DNA of 64,000 nucleotides from Podospora pseudoanserina (Eukaryota; Ascomycota; Sordariomycetes; Sordariales; Podosporaceae), in the NCBI RefSeq assembly GCF_035222485.1, contig NC_085920.1:4898001-4962000 (forward strand), given 5' to 3'. Every line of letters starts with the position of its first letter. The stretch's first letter is position 1. The translations under genes were made by a program, and so were the position numbers. The notes under the pieces are model-generated. The model searched no databases, was not told the DNA's origin, and saw nothing but the letters and a program-made list of their open reading frames with translations. Positions 22,509-36,399 of this stretch are shown here, in pieces.

Positions 22509-25500
22509 AGCACCCCTACTTCTCTGTTCGCGACGTGGCAGTATATTGGCTCTATGGTAACATGCCCCCTTTCCACCTGACACATGATCCAGGTGAAGAG
22601 AAAGCAGAGGAATGCCTGACCATCCTATCATGTGTGCAGGTCGACATATCAAACGCTTTCCAAGACTGAGCCCAAAGCATTGGGATTTACTTCCACCACG
22701 TTTTCTGTTTCCATAAAATGGCCAAATAAATGCCACAACACCTTCAGCACTGGAGGTAAACAGCATCTCAGATGCCCATCAAAAATTTCACCCAACCTGC
22801 GGCCCTCAGCATCACCACGTTAACACCCGCTTCGCCGTGACCTCGTTCACTACACCAGCTTCTTTTGCTCAACCAGTAGCACTGAATCATTCCACACCTA
22901 CTTTCCCTATTCTGACTCCAACTGAGATATAACCGTCCATTACCCCCCTTTTAGCAAAACAAGAATACATCATGCACACCATCTCCCAGAGACGTCCCAC
23001 TGTGTAACACAAATCCTTCAGCGCTCACTCTCTCTCTCCTCGACCCCAACTGATAGTATATCAGCCACCCATCCGCATAACAGCATCTCTAGGCGGTAGC
23101 ACAGGTACAACCAACTCATAATGTAAGTTGGCAGATAGCAGGAGGAGCCGGGCACCAACTCCGGATCCGGCACGGGGAAAGAAACTCCGGGCGGATTCTG
23201 AAACTGGAGACTCGGGACTGGGCGATGTTTTGTGCGAGAAGCACATGTTTTGAGACCGATGGCTGAATATTGTCCAACACACACTCTCTCTTGTGGGTGT
23301 ACCAGTGTGGGCTTGTGATGACATGGTGATGGCAGCAGACAGCCCAGACCAACCTCAACCCATGTTTCATCAGTCGTGATACTGACACCTCACCTCCGGC
23401 CCCAAACATCTACCGAGCTTCTAGTCTCATCAAGCACCGAACGTCATCATTTAGCTCCAATCAGTTGATGACGCACAATAAGTCTTTCCTCCGTATATCC
23501 TCATGTGACGACAAAGAGTAAGCAGCCCTCCCTCCCACAAGCCAAAACCAGCCCCATGAAACATCCCATTCTTCTCTATCACTTCCCAACGCGGACTTTA
23601 TAAGGCTCAGTATTACTCAGCAGTATCACTACACTGGCATCACCACCCTAGATCGCGATCACTTTGTCTACTTTCTCACATCTCACCACCACCACCACCC
23701 ACTCCCCCAATCCTCCCGTCTCATCCCAACTCTGCTCCCTGCTGCACGCCGTTGTACATATATGTCAAACTATCGACAGCCCTACACACCATACCTACCC
23801 ACCGTCCAACACACTAACACCAGCATCCTCCCCACCCGTCACCATCCCCCACCATTCCCCCCTAGCGGCACGGCGCGGCACCGGCACCGGAAGACACCAG
23901 ACAAACTTCGATGACACACATGCAGGTACACTCCCAACCCGCTGCTCAAAAGGGGAATAAACCGAACAACTCGGCACGTCAGTCATACACCTGCGGCACC
24001 CAGCGGCGCAAAGGGGCACAGCAACAGCAGCAACCCCCCCTTACGTACTCACTGTTTTGCCCCTCCCCCGCCTTGTGTCTTCCCAATTGCCCCGCGGTGG
24101 GTTTGTGTGAGAAAAAAAATTTCGGATTGCGTACGCGTTATGCTGGTAGGTTGACAGTTGGCTTTTGATCTGGGCTCCGGCAACGATGGGGTGGCGTATA
24201 CGAGACACGAGACGTTGGTCTGTTCAGGTTTCATGACTTTGGTCCCCCCCACTGAATAGACGTTGCGAGACGGTAGGTATGTAAATGTTCGTGATTCTTG
24301 GGATGGTGGTTGAGATGGGGTATAGCAGCGCCCCCCTCTCGTCATACCAGCCCTTAACGTACCTATGTCCTACCCTATCTCCCTGCGCTCATGTGGATAA
24401 AATGGGGCTGGCGGCGAATGCTGTGGAAGCCGAACAATGAAGCAATACCAATAATGATCCGATCCGTATAGACGAATAGGTAAACTGCCGTTGACCCTAC
24501 CGAGACGATAAACGTCTGTATCAGACGGACTAGGTAGGCATGCAGACAGTTGAGCTTATACCGTTTAGCCCCCGTTCATCATGCCACAACTAGTCTCGAT
24601 ATCAGATCTGTGGCTGCCTGGTGGCTACTTGACCGTTTAGGAGGAGGTGAATTGAATGGCGGCTTGGCTTTCAGACTTTGGTTACTTGAACAAGGCTCTC
24701 ACGTGGCAGGCCTTTCCCCCGTAAAGTCCCAAAGCAATGAATGATGATGAAAGACGAAAAGGTAAACTGAAGTCCAACCCCCCGCCGTTGCAGAAACCTA
24801 ACCACCCGAGTCCCGTGAGGTGGAAGTGAAAAGCCGCTCGGCTTCGTGAGACCTGGCCGTCAACTCGGAGTTTTGAGAGTATCTTCTCGACTCAGTCGAG
24901 TTCAACAAAGTGAGTCTTGAGGCACGCATGATGACAGATAGACTGTGTGAAAGTAAAAGAGAAAGATATCGACTCAAACCGAGGTGTCTTCACCCACCAC
25001 CTGTCAAGACCAGGCCCAAAGACACCGAAATGCAAACGACGAGTATAATGAACAAAATCTGCCGAGGTGATCTCCAGATTTACCGCCCCGTCAAGACCCA
25101 ACAACCGGCCGGTTGGCTGTGCATCTCCATCGTGGACCGGAAAGGGGGGGGCGAGATCAGGGCCGGTCCCCCTCGGGAGGTCCGTCCATAAGTCATTACT
25201 CACAATGATCTCCCACTACAGCCCTGCGATAACCATAAAGGTACTCTACTGGGCAGATCAGAGCCGCCTAAAAGCAAACACCCCTAGGGCTGGGGCTGGC
25301 ACCGTGGATCCGTAGATCAACAACCATCACCCCTCGGTACAGTATAATCAGCAAAGTTACCTCCTGCACACCTCCGTCGCCTCCAAAAGGGCAGTGCTTG
25401 AAACAACAAGCAAGCAAGCATGTGAGCTCCAACGAGTCGTCGTCCCGAGTCAAGGCAGTTTTTGCGGGGATGATGACGATATGCATGCGGAGAAAGCTGG

Positions 25501-28500
25501 TTTGTGGGGAGGCTTTCTCAAACCAAGGGGATGCCCGTTTGCCTTTTTACTGCAACATCCAAGGACGAACAATTGGCGATAGGATCCATGAGGAACTCTT
25601 CCCAAAAGGCAACCTCCCGACGATTGGACAATTGGTGTAAGAGAATGGCGGTGACAAGACATGAAACAAACCCCACGACTATCTGCAATGTACTGCACTG
25701 CATCTTACCCTCTCTAACCAACGTCTCGGAAACATATCCCACTGGAGTGATGAGATGCCTCACCCTGCAGCTTGGGGGAAGAAAAAAAACTCTGACAGCC
25801 CCTGACAGATACAACACAATTGTTTGTTGGTTGTGGTAGCCGGCTTACACAAGGCCCTTGGGTGGCAAATTCTGGTCGGTAAACGCAACAGACAGGTGAC
25901 AATGAACAGGAGCGACGGCCATACTGCGGTAAAGAAGCTAGAGTCAGTTCGTGGTACCGGCCATGCAACTGAACGGCGTCGAGCCATCGTCGGCGACTGG
26001 TTACTGGTCCGGCAGAAGGAATGACGGCAGCCAGTTCTCCCCTCTCAAGAAACCCGCCGGCCGGGGGTTTGATGGCCAATGACAACGGAGCCGCGGGTGC
26101 TTTCGCCGTGTTGTGTCGTGCCACTGACGGCGTTTTGCTGGAAAAGGCTCCCATTATCAGGCACGCAACCGCAACGTGCATGAAACTACTGTACGAATAT
26201 GTACCCGTATGCGAGCTGTGAAGTTGTTAGTCGAGGGCACGATAAACTAGGATAACAGATGACTGGAAACTGCTCAACTCGAGTGTATGCCACGGCTCAA
26301 AACGTACGGCCCAACCCCCACTAATTCCTTCTTTTGTTTGTGGCACAACGCTGAAGTGATATTCGGAAAAGCCATGCGTCTATTATCGTTGGCTTGCTTC
26401 GTGGGATGAAGTTGACGTACCCCCACAACTGCGTGTTATACATGTGTGTCCCAAAACGGCTTGAAGATCCTGAAAACCGTCGACTCTTTGTCAACATCAA
26501 TAAAAGAAATGGTGTCGAGCAATCCCTTCCGCCACGTCAATAGTCGTGCCTCGAGACCGTAGAAAAACAAACAACATCTTCGCCGCGTATGCAATCCGTG
26601 TTTGACGCTATCACCAAGCACACTCGCCACCTGCTGCCCAGGCTCTGCTAGAGTCCTCTTTCTGTCAAAGCTGTCAACACGCTTGGCCTGCAGAGTCTTA
26701 TCTCAGGGCCCCCAAATCCCGCTTATCATATCACGAGAAGCTGCTGTGTTTCTTCATCAACAGAAGGATCCGCAAGTTCTGCCGATAGCGTCTTCTTCTG
26801 GCCAGCATTGCTGTCCACACGTTCCAGATCGTGGGGTTGCCGAGGTCGTCTGGCGCACCCGGCGCCCGGCCAGTCCTCACGCTAACGCTGGCCATGTCCC
26901 AAGAGGCAAAGGCCGGGCTGCTTGGCAAGCCAGCGAGATATCGCGTCGGAGAAACTGATATTCATAGCTGCTTTACGTAAATCTGCTGCTGATCTGTGAT
27001 GCGAAAAGACAGACGATCTTCGATGCCAATTGCTGTCGGCAGCACCCTGATGGGCTGCTGGTTGCTTGGTGTGGGTGTCTGATGTACCTACCGAGCATCA
27101 TATGTCGCAGCTTCAGGTGGTACGAGACGCCAGTGGATTCCCGCATGTGCCTCTTTCCGTCTGACTTGACAGTTGATGGATGGATGATGGAGAGAGTCAC
27201 CGCCTGCCTGCTGGCGTCCTGGGCGGTCTGGTTTATCGGTAACTTCCAAGAGTCCAAAAAGGTCAAGCTGCTGAAGAAAAGAGGTCCGTCCGTTGCTCCG
27301 TCGTGCGGGGACGCTGGGACCCTGAAACCTTCGAGAAGACCCATCAACATGGGACGCGGGGGCAGCCCATTGGACGAACCTAAAGCCCGTTCCTGCATGA
27401 ATGGGGTCTCTGGTGCGGTGGATCGCCGCCGGCCAAACACTTGCTCTGCTGTTCATTCCAAAAAATCCATCGTGGTATCGCGCCATCGACAACTAAAGAA
27501 AGATTGGCATTTTCTGGACATCAACACACAGAAAAGCATATTCCCACAGCTGCGCTAGCCAGCAGCTCGGTGTTATTCTGGAGGAATGGATGATTAGTTC
27601 GAACACCAAATCTTGAATTGCTCAGAATTCGAGACCGCTTCTACCGTGTCATCCGTCTGTGACTCGGTGCTGTTTTGCTGAAGTCTTGTCTGGTATCCAG
27701 TGTGCCGAAACTGCACTGTGGCATCCGTCTAACCTCCGTTCGGCGTAGGTAGGAACCAGACCGTCGGTGAAGCACTAACGGTGCCAAAAGATACCCAAGG
27801 CTGGGGGGCGGAAGATTCTGTGCTTCGAAATGGCGGTGGGAGACTTCTCTACCGTACCCGAGAATGGCCAATCCCACCTCGCAATAAGCACAAGCAAAGC
27901 ATTTTCTGCCCTTTGATCCATCCACAAATCCGGGGCGGGACACCGAGGCGGCATGAGCGCCATTTTGGGGTCCGTAGCCCGTTGTTATCAGAATCCCTGG
28001 GAGGTACGGCCCCAACCCGCGGCCCGTCAACAACGGTCCGTACCAGATTTCCAGAGAAGAATCCAAGCCTTTTCTGCCCTGGAACCGAATCGTCTCGAAG
28101 CCCGGGACATCCGCTCGTGGCGAACCGGGCATACGAAAGCAACAACATGCGGTATTTTGTCCAGGTAGATCCTTTGACATGCGTTATATGTAGGGTGCAC
28201 TTTACTTTCGTGCCTGATGTCATGCTCGCCGAGCTCTTGTTTCGAGACGCATGTACGTGCCAAGGACACATGGCAGATCTGAGGAACAAAACGAATGAAG
28301 TTTGGCGTCGTAGTCCCGTTAGAGCAACCTCGCTGCTAAGCTCCATAGTGCATTGCTGGCCGACGCCACTAGCAGATCCCTCGACGTTACGAAGAAGACG
28401 GTGAAGGTCAATCTCTGGTTGGGGCCCGCCCGGATCTGGTTCCGTTCTTTGAATCCATAGCATTACACACACCGACTGGGTAACATTTTCCATGGGCCTA

Positions 28501-31500
28501 TTCCAGACGCAATCGCCAGACAGCAGCTCTCGATACACGATATTGCAACATTCTGGTTGCTGTTTGGGGAAGCAGAACCCGGGCGGAGGAATTTCCAGAG
28601 CTTCGGTGCTGTGTATCAGCTCGTCCCAGCTCCATGGTGGCGAAGAGATAGTGCTGTGCCAAGGAAGACCAGATAGCTCACAGCTCCGATTCGGCCCTGT
28701 CAAGGTTTCAAAAGCAGGACCAGGATGGGGAAAAGCCCTCAGGAACCGTCCCGGATCAGGATGCCGTTTGTGTCCGAGGCCTGCAGGTCCACCAACGCTT
28801 AACAGTTCCAAGTGGGGAGGGAGGGGTTCGTTGCTGTTCTGGCGGTATCACAAAGGACCCTTGGAGCTCATGATTGGGAAACGGTCCAAACTGTTCACGG
28901 TATGGTACGATGGACGATGGGTGGATGGGTGATGCTTCCAGATGGAACGGCCATCTTTTCGTGAAAAGGCCACCGCAACGAAGAAAGCAACGCAGACTTG
29001 ACGGCGGCAGCAGTCTGTTGCTGCACCCAAGACAGAAGGATGCGACGGAGGCTGATAGAGATTTTCCTCAGACACAATTCGTTTGGCTGAAATGATGAAA
29101 AAGCATTCGTACCTGCATGTTGCAGCTCGTGGCTGCAGTAGCTTTGTCGTGCTCTGCAAGGCACAGCTGCCGGAAAAATGCCAAAGTACCTCTGGGCTGC
29201 CTGGTACATGCGGTTAGTTTTGCCACTGGGACTGGGGGAACAGCGGTGCTGCCGTGATAGCTTCTCGTCCTTCTCCCATCGTCTGATGTGTCTGATGGAT
29301 AGTGGGGTGCAAGTGGAAACGGTAGAAGGCATCATCGCCTCGTCTGTATTGAATCCACCGTGACGGAGCGGGTTTGGAGACATCATGTACGTAGGTACCG
29401 GTACCTGGGTGTGATGAACAGACAGGATTGAGTCGAATACGGAAATGCTTGTCGTACAACACGCAGCTTTCGTGTTATACTGGACGCGCGGTCGTGTTGT
29501 TCTCATTGTCTGAAGCTGAGGGTAAGCTCTGCCGATGATGATGATGCTGATGATGCTCGGAGAGATAGGCCTGATTTGATAGTCCAGGCATTAGTCGTTT
29601 CCAGAAGGCAGAAATGATAAATGATATGTCGGAAACAAGTTGATTGCAACTGCAACGCTGGATAGTGCTGTCTCGACGTTTCGGGAACACGACGATGTGA
29701 CTGCAAAGCTGTATGAAACAGCTCTCTCCCCGCTCAGCATTTGCCTCGACCTATGGGGAGGACATGTTGTTTTCTCAACCGCTGGACGCGTTGTTGTGGA
29801 TGGTGGCGGACCGGAAGAGAATAGCCAGAAAGATGGCCATGATCGTCCAAAGAAGCAATGAGACAAAAGCTGGATGCCCTCGAATCCATCAATTCACACA
29901 GGACCGTGAGGACCGGCTGGTGATGATTGCCCTAGGGTTGATGCAGGCTGCCGAAGCTGAGCAACACGTGAACAGGATTGTATGTATCTGGACAGCCAGA
30001 CAGTGTCAAAAATAGCGACAGATTCATGCAACGCCCTCTCAAAACCAAGCGAGAAAAGCAAAGGACACGCAGCGTAGCATGCCACCTGACCGCTCCGATC
30101 TGTCCAATCCATGACAGGTAACACGCACAAATTATGTATCAGTTCTCAGCCCAGCAACTCCAGCTGCTGTCTATACGAAGTTGAGGAGGAGCAAAAATAA
30201 AAATTGAGAGGTGATACCTACCAATGGTAGAATCTGATGGGAGAGAGAGTACGGAGAATGGGAAGTGATAAGTGGTGTAGAGGACGAAAAAGGCATCATA
30301 GGCAGGGTTGTAAAGTGGTTGCATGGCGGGGCAGTCAAATGCGTGTCTGCTATTGGCTCTTGGGCCCACCTCTCTTCCGAGTGGCCTCTCGCACTCTCAC
30401 TGTCCTCCTTTCCCACCTCATAACTTTTTACCCCGCGGTTGAGAACCTGAAGGCGACTCTTTCTCACGATCGACGGCCGACTCGCAGCCTCTCGGGTGTT
30501 TCATGTTTCTCCTGCACAGCGACTGAGCTATCAGGCTCACCATTCCCCTCACTCGGTCGGTGGTCCCCGCGGGACCTAAGACCTGCAGCATCACCTTGGT
30601 ACCGCACGACACGGACACCCGGCGCAGGTCAACGCGATCGGGACAGTCTTCGATTCGCCGCCTGGCGAGGATGAGGATGCTATGGCCGCCTTCCAACTGC
30701 ATGATTTCGAGTGTAGTCCATCCGCAGTTTGTCCGTTGTTGGTCTTCCCACGCCGCAGACTATGATGGATAATTCGAGAGAGGGACACCGAATTGTCATC
30801 ATCAACCACCCACCCCGCTTCTATTTTTTAAAAGTGAGCAGAAGGGAGAGCAATATCGCCCTGGTGACGCTGGATGATGTGGGAATCTAAACCGGGATGC
30901 ATCGACAGATAAATAAACACCAACATACGTCCAACATCTGGTTTTCCTGGTTGGCAGAGTTTTACAAAAATGGAAACGCATGAATTCAACCGGCGGCCTG
31001 TCCCGGACTGTCAGTTTTAATGCTCCTCGATCGTCAGCTGACGGAGCAAGAAGGTGAGGTGATGGGCAGTCTTGCCGTCATTCGCTTTCATCCGCCTGCC
31101 ATGGCGGTTATTCGAGTGTCCTGTTGCGTATCGTCGTCGAGGGCATTCACATCGTCACGTCGTCACCTGGACTCTGGATCTGATCTGAAGAGTTGTTGCC
31201 AACCAGCGGCGGCGCGACGCCGTTTCCCTGGTGGTCACCCTCCAAGTTCAGGTTGCCTCTGGGGGTGTTCGTGCCTTGCAGTCACCCACCTGCGGTCCCT
31301 ACTGGTCGGGGAGCAGAGGGACGAGATGTGACCTGACACAATGCAGCGAATAGCTGTGCCTGGATTGCCGTCGGACACCGCGCTTGACCACCGCGCCTCG
31401 GCCAGAGACTTTTTTGTGCACAGTTTCTGTGGGCGACATTGTTGGCCCTTCAGCCTATCACGACTGCAGAGACGGTCTCACGGACGGCTTCGACAATGTA

Positions 31501-32769
31501 CATGCATGTGCTCGTCCCCCTCGTTGGTCAAAAGCGTTTGTCTCTCTGCCTCGAACCCGCGAGCGAGGAATAACTTACCCAGTGGTGTGTACGACGCCCA
31601 AGCGTCGCTCTGAATCCCGAATGCCATTTCTTCTGTTGCTCAGTTTCCCCACCCATCATTACATGAAGGCCTCGCTTTCGGCCAGCTAGCGGATGCCACT
31701 GACAGAAAAGAGACACCGTCCTCCGTCCGGCCCTCAGTCTCTGCGGGACCCGGCTGGCCTCGGCAGCTTGGGGGAATGACAACTGATGACAAGCCTGGAG
31801 CTGGCTTACTTGACAGCTCAACTCCACCGTAGCGGCGAACAGTGCGTTGGGCCATCTATCTCTAGTAGAGAAAACAGCACAGCTCATCAGCTACCTTGTT
31901 ACAGACCTATCAGCGGAGCTACACTAGCAGAGGCCGCTTTTCCCCCTCACGTCTTTCTCTCTGTGGTGCTGCTCAGTGCTGCTGCATGCTGCATACGCAG
32001 GCACCGCAGCTTGGTGCCTCTACCAGCAGAGGGGATGATTGGTCAGGGGAGAGGAGGGTGGCCGCCAGAAGGTACCATTCTCGCAGCGGTACATCCGTCG
32101 TGCTGGCAGACTAATCCACATTTAGCACATTTATGACTGCGCCTGGTGAGTGGGGGGGAATGGCGCCCACAAGTCCATTCGTCGAAGCCGGCCACCCACC
32201 ATCTGATGTTGCCATCCACCCACATGCCCAGAACACCATTAACAGACAGGGGCCCTTGTCACTTGGTCCCTCCCGGCCCTTGTCAATCCAAGACCCAAGC
32301 GAACCCGCGCATGGTGGACATGGTGGGCTGGTGCGGATTGGAGCGACCAGGATTAGGTGCCAGTCGAGGATTAGGTGCTCAGTCGAGAGAGGGTCGAGAG
32401 AGCCCACACAGTCTATCGCCTGCCTGTCTGGCACCTCGCTGGCCGTTGATCGCTTTAGAGTGGGTTAGGCCCATCCGTACATATCCTCCATGGGCTTCCC
32501 ACCCTGACGCTCTCTTCTCTCCACAATCGGCAAATCGGTCGACCTGGACGCGTGATTGCCTCGCTCTCTCTCTTTCTTGTTCATTTACATATTGGTTCTT
32601 GTTTCTTTTAGGACTCGATACTTTTGGAACATCTTGTTCCTTATTACCCTCTTTCAGCCCCCTCAAGCACATACACCAACTCGTCCTCTCTCGTCTACCT
32701 CCTCCATCCACCTCAACCTCCTCCATCCTCACCAACCTCGCCCTCAGCTGTGGACGATAAGACGAGTTC
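22509..32769. other. Gene-poor region upstream of SEB1
   Basis: A stretch of about 10 kb in which I find no gene I can support. Open frames up to 320 codons exist (28811-27849 on the minus strand) but overlap long open frames on the other strand and show no domain, so I take them as chance. Composition is near 50% GC. The distal part, from about 30 kb on, is probably promoter and leader of SEB1, since such regulators often have very long upstream regions; this is inference. Confidence 0.5.
32030..32049 (+). promoter_or_regulatory. Paired STRE-like sites around an inverted CCAAT
   Basis: Two AGGGG pentamers (32030-32034 and 32045-32049) flank ATTGG (32038-32042), about 1 kb before the SEB1 start. 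AGGGG is the binding core of Msn2/Msn4-type zinc fingers, so the sites could allow SEB1 to act on its own gene. Pentamers are frequent by chance, so this is weak. Confidence 0.3.
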
Positions 32770-32802
32770 ATGTACAACAGCAACAAATATCGAGACCTTT
32801 GA
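32770..32802 (+). promoter_or_regulatory. uORF 1 in probable SEB1 leader
   Basis: A ten-codon ATG frame ending in TGA lies 255 nt before the SEB1 start. It would be a uORF if transcription begins upstream of 32770; no transcript evidence is available. Confidence 0.4.
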
Positions 32803-33028
32803 ACCCGGTTGGTTGTTGATCATCATCATCACAACTGCCAGACATTCATTACCAAAAGAACCAATCATCACCATCTTTAGGCCACAGCCCAACAGCAAGC
32901 AATACTCGCTCCATCCAACAGCAACCTGTACAATAAGCCCGATATATACTTAATACCTAAACCACAGCAACCGAACAACGAAGAAGAACAACAACAAGTC
33001 CAGGTGTCTTGACTGGTGGGTAACCGCA

Positions 33029-33058
33029 ATGATCTCTAGAGTGGAACCTGGACGCTGA
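33029..33058 (+). promoter_or_regulatory. uORF 2 ending on the SEB1 start codon
   Basis: A frame of nine codons plus stop begins at ATG 33029 and ends at TGA 33056-33058. Its last base is the A of the SEB1 ATG (33058-33060), giving TGATG. Such overlap allows termination-coupled reinitiation or strong uORF control. If the downstream in-frame ATG at 33115 is the true start, the arrangement would matter less. Confidence 0.5.
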
Positions 33059-35077
33059 TGGACTGGAATAGCAACCGCAACAACAGCAACAGTAACTGCC
33101 ATAATTCGCCCGATATGTCTACGGCACCATCCTACTTCTTCTACCGGCCTGGCCCCAGTGTCGAGAGCAGACCAAACCACTTTGTCCAGCAGCCTTTCCA
33201 CCCAGCTTTCCAACAACAGCAGATGATGATGAACCTTCCCGTGGTGGCTCCTCTTCCCTCGACGCCTGTCTACTCGCGGCCAACATCATCCTGCTCGTCG
33301 CAGCAAGGGCCGCTGCTCTCACACACATTCAACGGCACCACCATCTCACCTGCCGTGCTCACACCGGCGGCTTCCCCACAGCCCATCAACTACAAGTCAC
33401 TGCTTGCGCTCGACACGGGACTCAACGAGTTTGATGGACTCCGGTCCCCGTCGACTCCTGCGCTCTCGTGCTCCGGCAGCACTGTCAGCAGCCCCGGCAG
33501 CACCTATGAGATGCTCGCCACACCGCTCAACCCCATGCTCTCTGGCCTTGACGGGTTTGAGACCAAGGGCAAGAGGGAAGAGGAGGGGCTCGAATGCTTC
33601 CCTGACCTGGAGCCATGGTCCTCCAGCTGCTCCTCACCTCAGCTTGTGCCTGGTTAGTGATTTTTTATGATTTTTTTGGGATTTTATTTGTGAATGTAGA
33701 TGCAGTGAGTCAGGGTGGATGGAGTGAATTGAATGAACGGGCGGGCCAAGTGGCCCTGCTTTTGAGATTTTGGGCGGTTGCGCGGTTGAGCTTAGCGGGG
33801 TTCTCAGCTGGGCTGCTTTTTTTTCTGGGTGCTGGAGCTGACCAAAACTCTGCCTGTCCACAGTGTACCTATCATCCCGCGCACAGGCTCCCCAGACTGC
33901 CACTGCCACGCTCAACAGACAAGCCAGCAACGACCTCCTTTCTCCTGCATCGTGCCCGTCACTTTCTCCATCACCCTCCCCTTACGCGCCCTCAGTGTCT
34001 TCCGACGACAGCTTCTGCGATCCGCGCAATCTGACTGTCGGCTCTGTCAATTCCACTCTTGCTCCAGAATTTGCGGCTCTCCCCGCTTTTTGCCTGGGTG
34101 AGGAAGAGGATCAAAAATTCGTGCTCAGGGGCGATTCGTTTGCCAGCTCCCACAACGCGTCCACCATCTTCACCAGCCAGGACCTGCACCGCACCCTTCC
34201 CTCCAGCTTCACCACTGGTGACCTGTCAGACTTTGACTCTGACGACGAGTTCCAAGGCCTTGCCATCTTGAGCGAGCCCCTCGTGTCCCAGGCCAGCAGC
34301 CGGTCGCGTTCCTGCAGCGAGACCAGCTTCAAGTGCGAGGAAGACTTTGAGGACAGCGACTGCTTTGCTGCCAGCTACCTGCCCAGCCCACCAAGCTCGT
34401 GCGAGGACGCCGACGAGCATCAACCCAAGAGGCAAAAGAAGTCTGCCGACAGCTGCTGCAGCAAGCCCGCCATGAACGTCGCTGCTGAGGCCGAGGCCCA
34501 ATCAGGGGCTGCTCAGGATCAGTCCCAGACCCCGGCCAACCAGGACAACACCACCAGCGAGGCCCAAAACAACAACTCGGGTGCCAACTCCGCTTCTCCC
34601 GATACCGCTGACACCCCCTCCGGCACCCCCGCTGCTCCCACCAACCGCCGTGGTCGCAAGCAGTCCTTGACCGAGGATCCCTCCAAGACCTTCGTCTGCG
34701 AGCAGTGCAACCGCCGGTTCCGCCGCCAGGAACACCTCAAGCGTCACTACCGCTCTCTCCACACCGAGGACAAGCCCTTCGAATGCCACGAGTGCGGCAA
34801 GAAGTTCTCTCGCTCTGACAACCTTTCCCAGCATGCCCGCACCCACGGAGCCGGCGCCATCTCTCTCGACCTTCTCGATGGCTCCGACATGGCTGCCGCC
34901 GCCGCCGCCGGTCACCTAGGTCAAGGGTATCCACACCCTCACGGCATTTCTCTTGCTCCCGACTACCACACGCTCGGCCATGTGTTGTTCCAAATTAGTG
35001 CCGAGATCCCAGGCAGTGAGTCGTCGTCGGATGAGAGCACCGAGTCCAGCAGGAAGAAGCGCAAGAGGTCAGAGTAA
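33058..35077 (+). CDS. seb1: C2H2 stress transcription factor SEB1 (MSN2/MSN4-like)
   Basis: A 602-residue nuclear transcription factor in two exons (33058-33652 and 33864-35077; intron 211 nt, donor gttagt, acceptor ccacag). Two adjacent C2H2 fingers occupy residues 475-526. The first contains [14 protein letters not shown] and the second [13 protein letters not shown], the residue pattern of Msn2/Msn4/Seb1 proteins that bind stress-response elements (AGGGG). The N-terminal two thirds is Ser/Pro/Asn/Gln-rich with acidic patches, typical of activation regions; the C-terminus ends in a basic cluster (RKKRKRSE) that may be a nuclear signal. In the family this factor drives responses to osmotic, heat and oxidative stress. 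An alternative start is ATG 33115. The leader has two short uORFs. Confidence 0.93.
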
Positions 35078-35781
35078 TGGAACGCAAAACTTGCTCGATC
35101 AGCCTTTTATCTATTCAATTCTCTGCACACTCTTCCCAATGTCGGTGGTTCTCGCATTAGAACGTACCGTCGCCATTGATGCCCGGATATGACTGCCACG
35201 ACGCGTTGTTTCATCGGGCCTGGGTCAACACATCAACATTTACATATATACACTGGGGGGTTTGCTCTTTTTCATCAAGGCAAAGCGAGGCGGTGGGACA
35301 CCATTTGGGATTTTGTTTTTATGGCGCAGACGTTTTTTCGCCTTTTGGCAGGAACTCAGCAGGCAAAAACGATGGGTTGGTGTTTTTTTGTTTTTTTTTA
35401 TATCTTTTTTAGTCTTCATGTGTGTGACATTTGTTTTTTTAGTATCAATGTCCACAAACACTTCATGTACCACCACCAACTCCTGTCACCCAAACCAGCA
35501 TCACCGCGTCCCATGGCTTCTTCTGTGAAGTCATGAGAGCAGGACGGCAATCACGATCAAAACAAAAGCGCGCTTTTTTATTGGGGATGGAGGGAAACGC
35601 GACCAAAAGCTCGAGGAGCCAAAAAGATGACAGTGAAGAAGGGAGAAGAAGTATGACGATCTGATTGTACGAACTGGAGAAGAAGAAGAGAACATACACA
35701 CGATTTGCATTGGGAAAGGAGGATCCGATTTTCACCACAACCTCATTTGACGTGGTCGATATCATCAAAGCATACTTCTTG

Positions 35782-35822
35782 TCTCTCTCTCTCTCTCTCT
35801 CCCTCTCTCTTCGGGAGAGAGA
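35782..35822 (+). repeat. (TC)n tract with inverted (GA)n arm
   Basis: A TC run (35782-35810) is followed by TCGG and a GAGAGA arm, so a short hairpin is possible. It lies about 700 nt past the SEB1 stop. Confidence 0.85.
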
Positions 35823-36382
35823 TAGGTTCAACCAGCATGGTTTCGGGATAATAATTTTATTACATTTTTTGATCACTTTTTTTCCGTTTTTCTGTCTTGC
35901 GGGAAGGAAAACCAAATGTTTTGTGCTTTTGGCGGATATCCCACTTGTCTCTGTTCTTTTACTTCTTTGACATGCATGTGTGTGTGTTTGATGATTTTGA
36001 TATGAAGGTTGTGTTTTTGGCTGTATTATTGTTTCGTTTGTGTTTTTATGTCTTTGACTTCTTGACTTTCGTTTTTGCTCTTTCTGTCTTTTGTGCGCTA
36101 CGCTAAAAGGAAAACTGGCTTTTTGTCGTTTTTGTCTTGCTATTATCTTGCCGGTCATGATCTTCAAGCCAAGGAAAGCTTTTTTTTTCCTTTTATGGGA
36201 TGGGCACAGACAGACAATTTGGAGCACCGTCATATCTTTTGAGCTAGCCTTTGGTGGATTTTTTTTTTTTTTTAACATGATGGATGGATGGAATGAGATT
36301 ATTATCCGACTGGGAACCATGTACAATATTTTGCCTTTTTTGCTAGGACGCCAGTAGATCAGCAGCGATGAAACTTGAACAC

Positions 36383-36399
36383 GAGAGAGAGAGAGAGAG
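36383..36399 (+). repeat. (GA)n microsatellite
   Basis: Eight GA units in the T-rich flank downstream of SEB1. Confidence 0.9.

Noticed and set aside
27849-28811. 320-codon open frame on the minus strand
   Set aside because: The opposite strand has long open frames in the same interval, the translation is rich in Cys/Trp/Pro/Ser without any motif, and no splice context links it to other exons.
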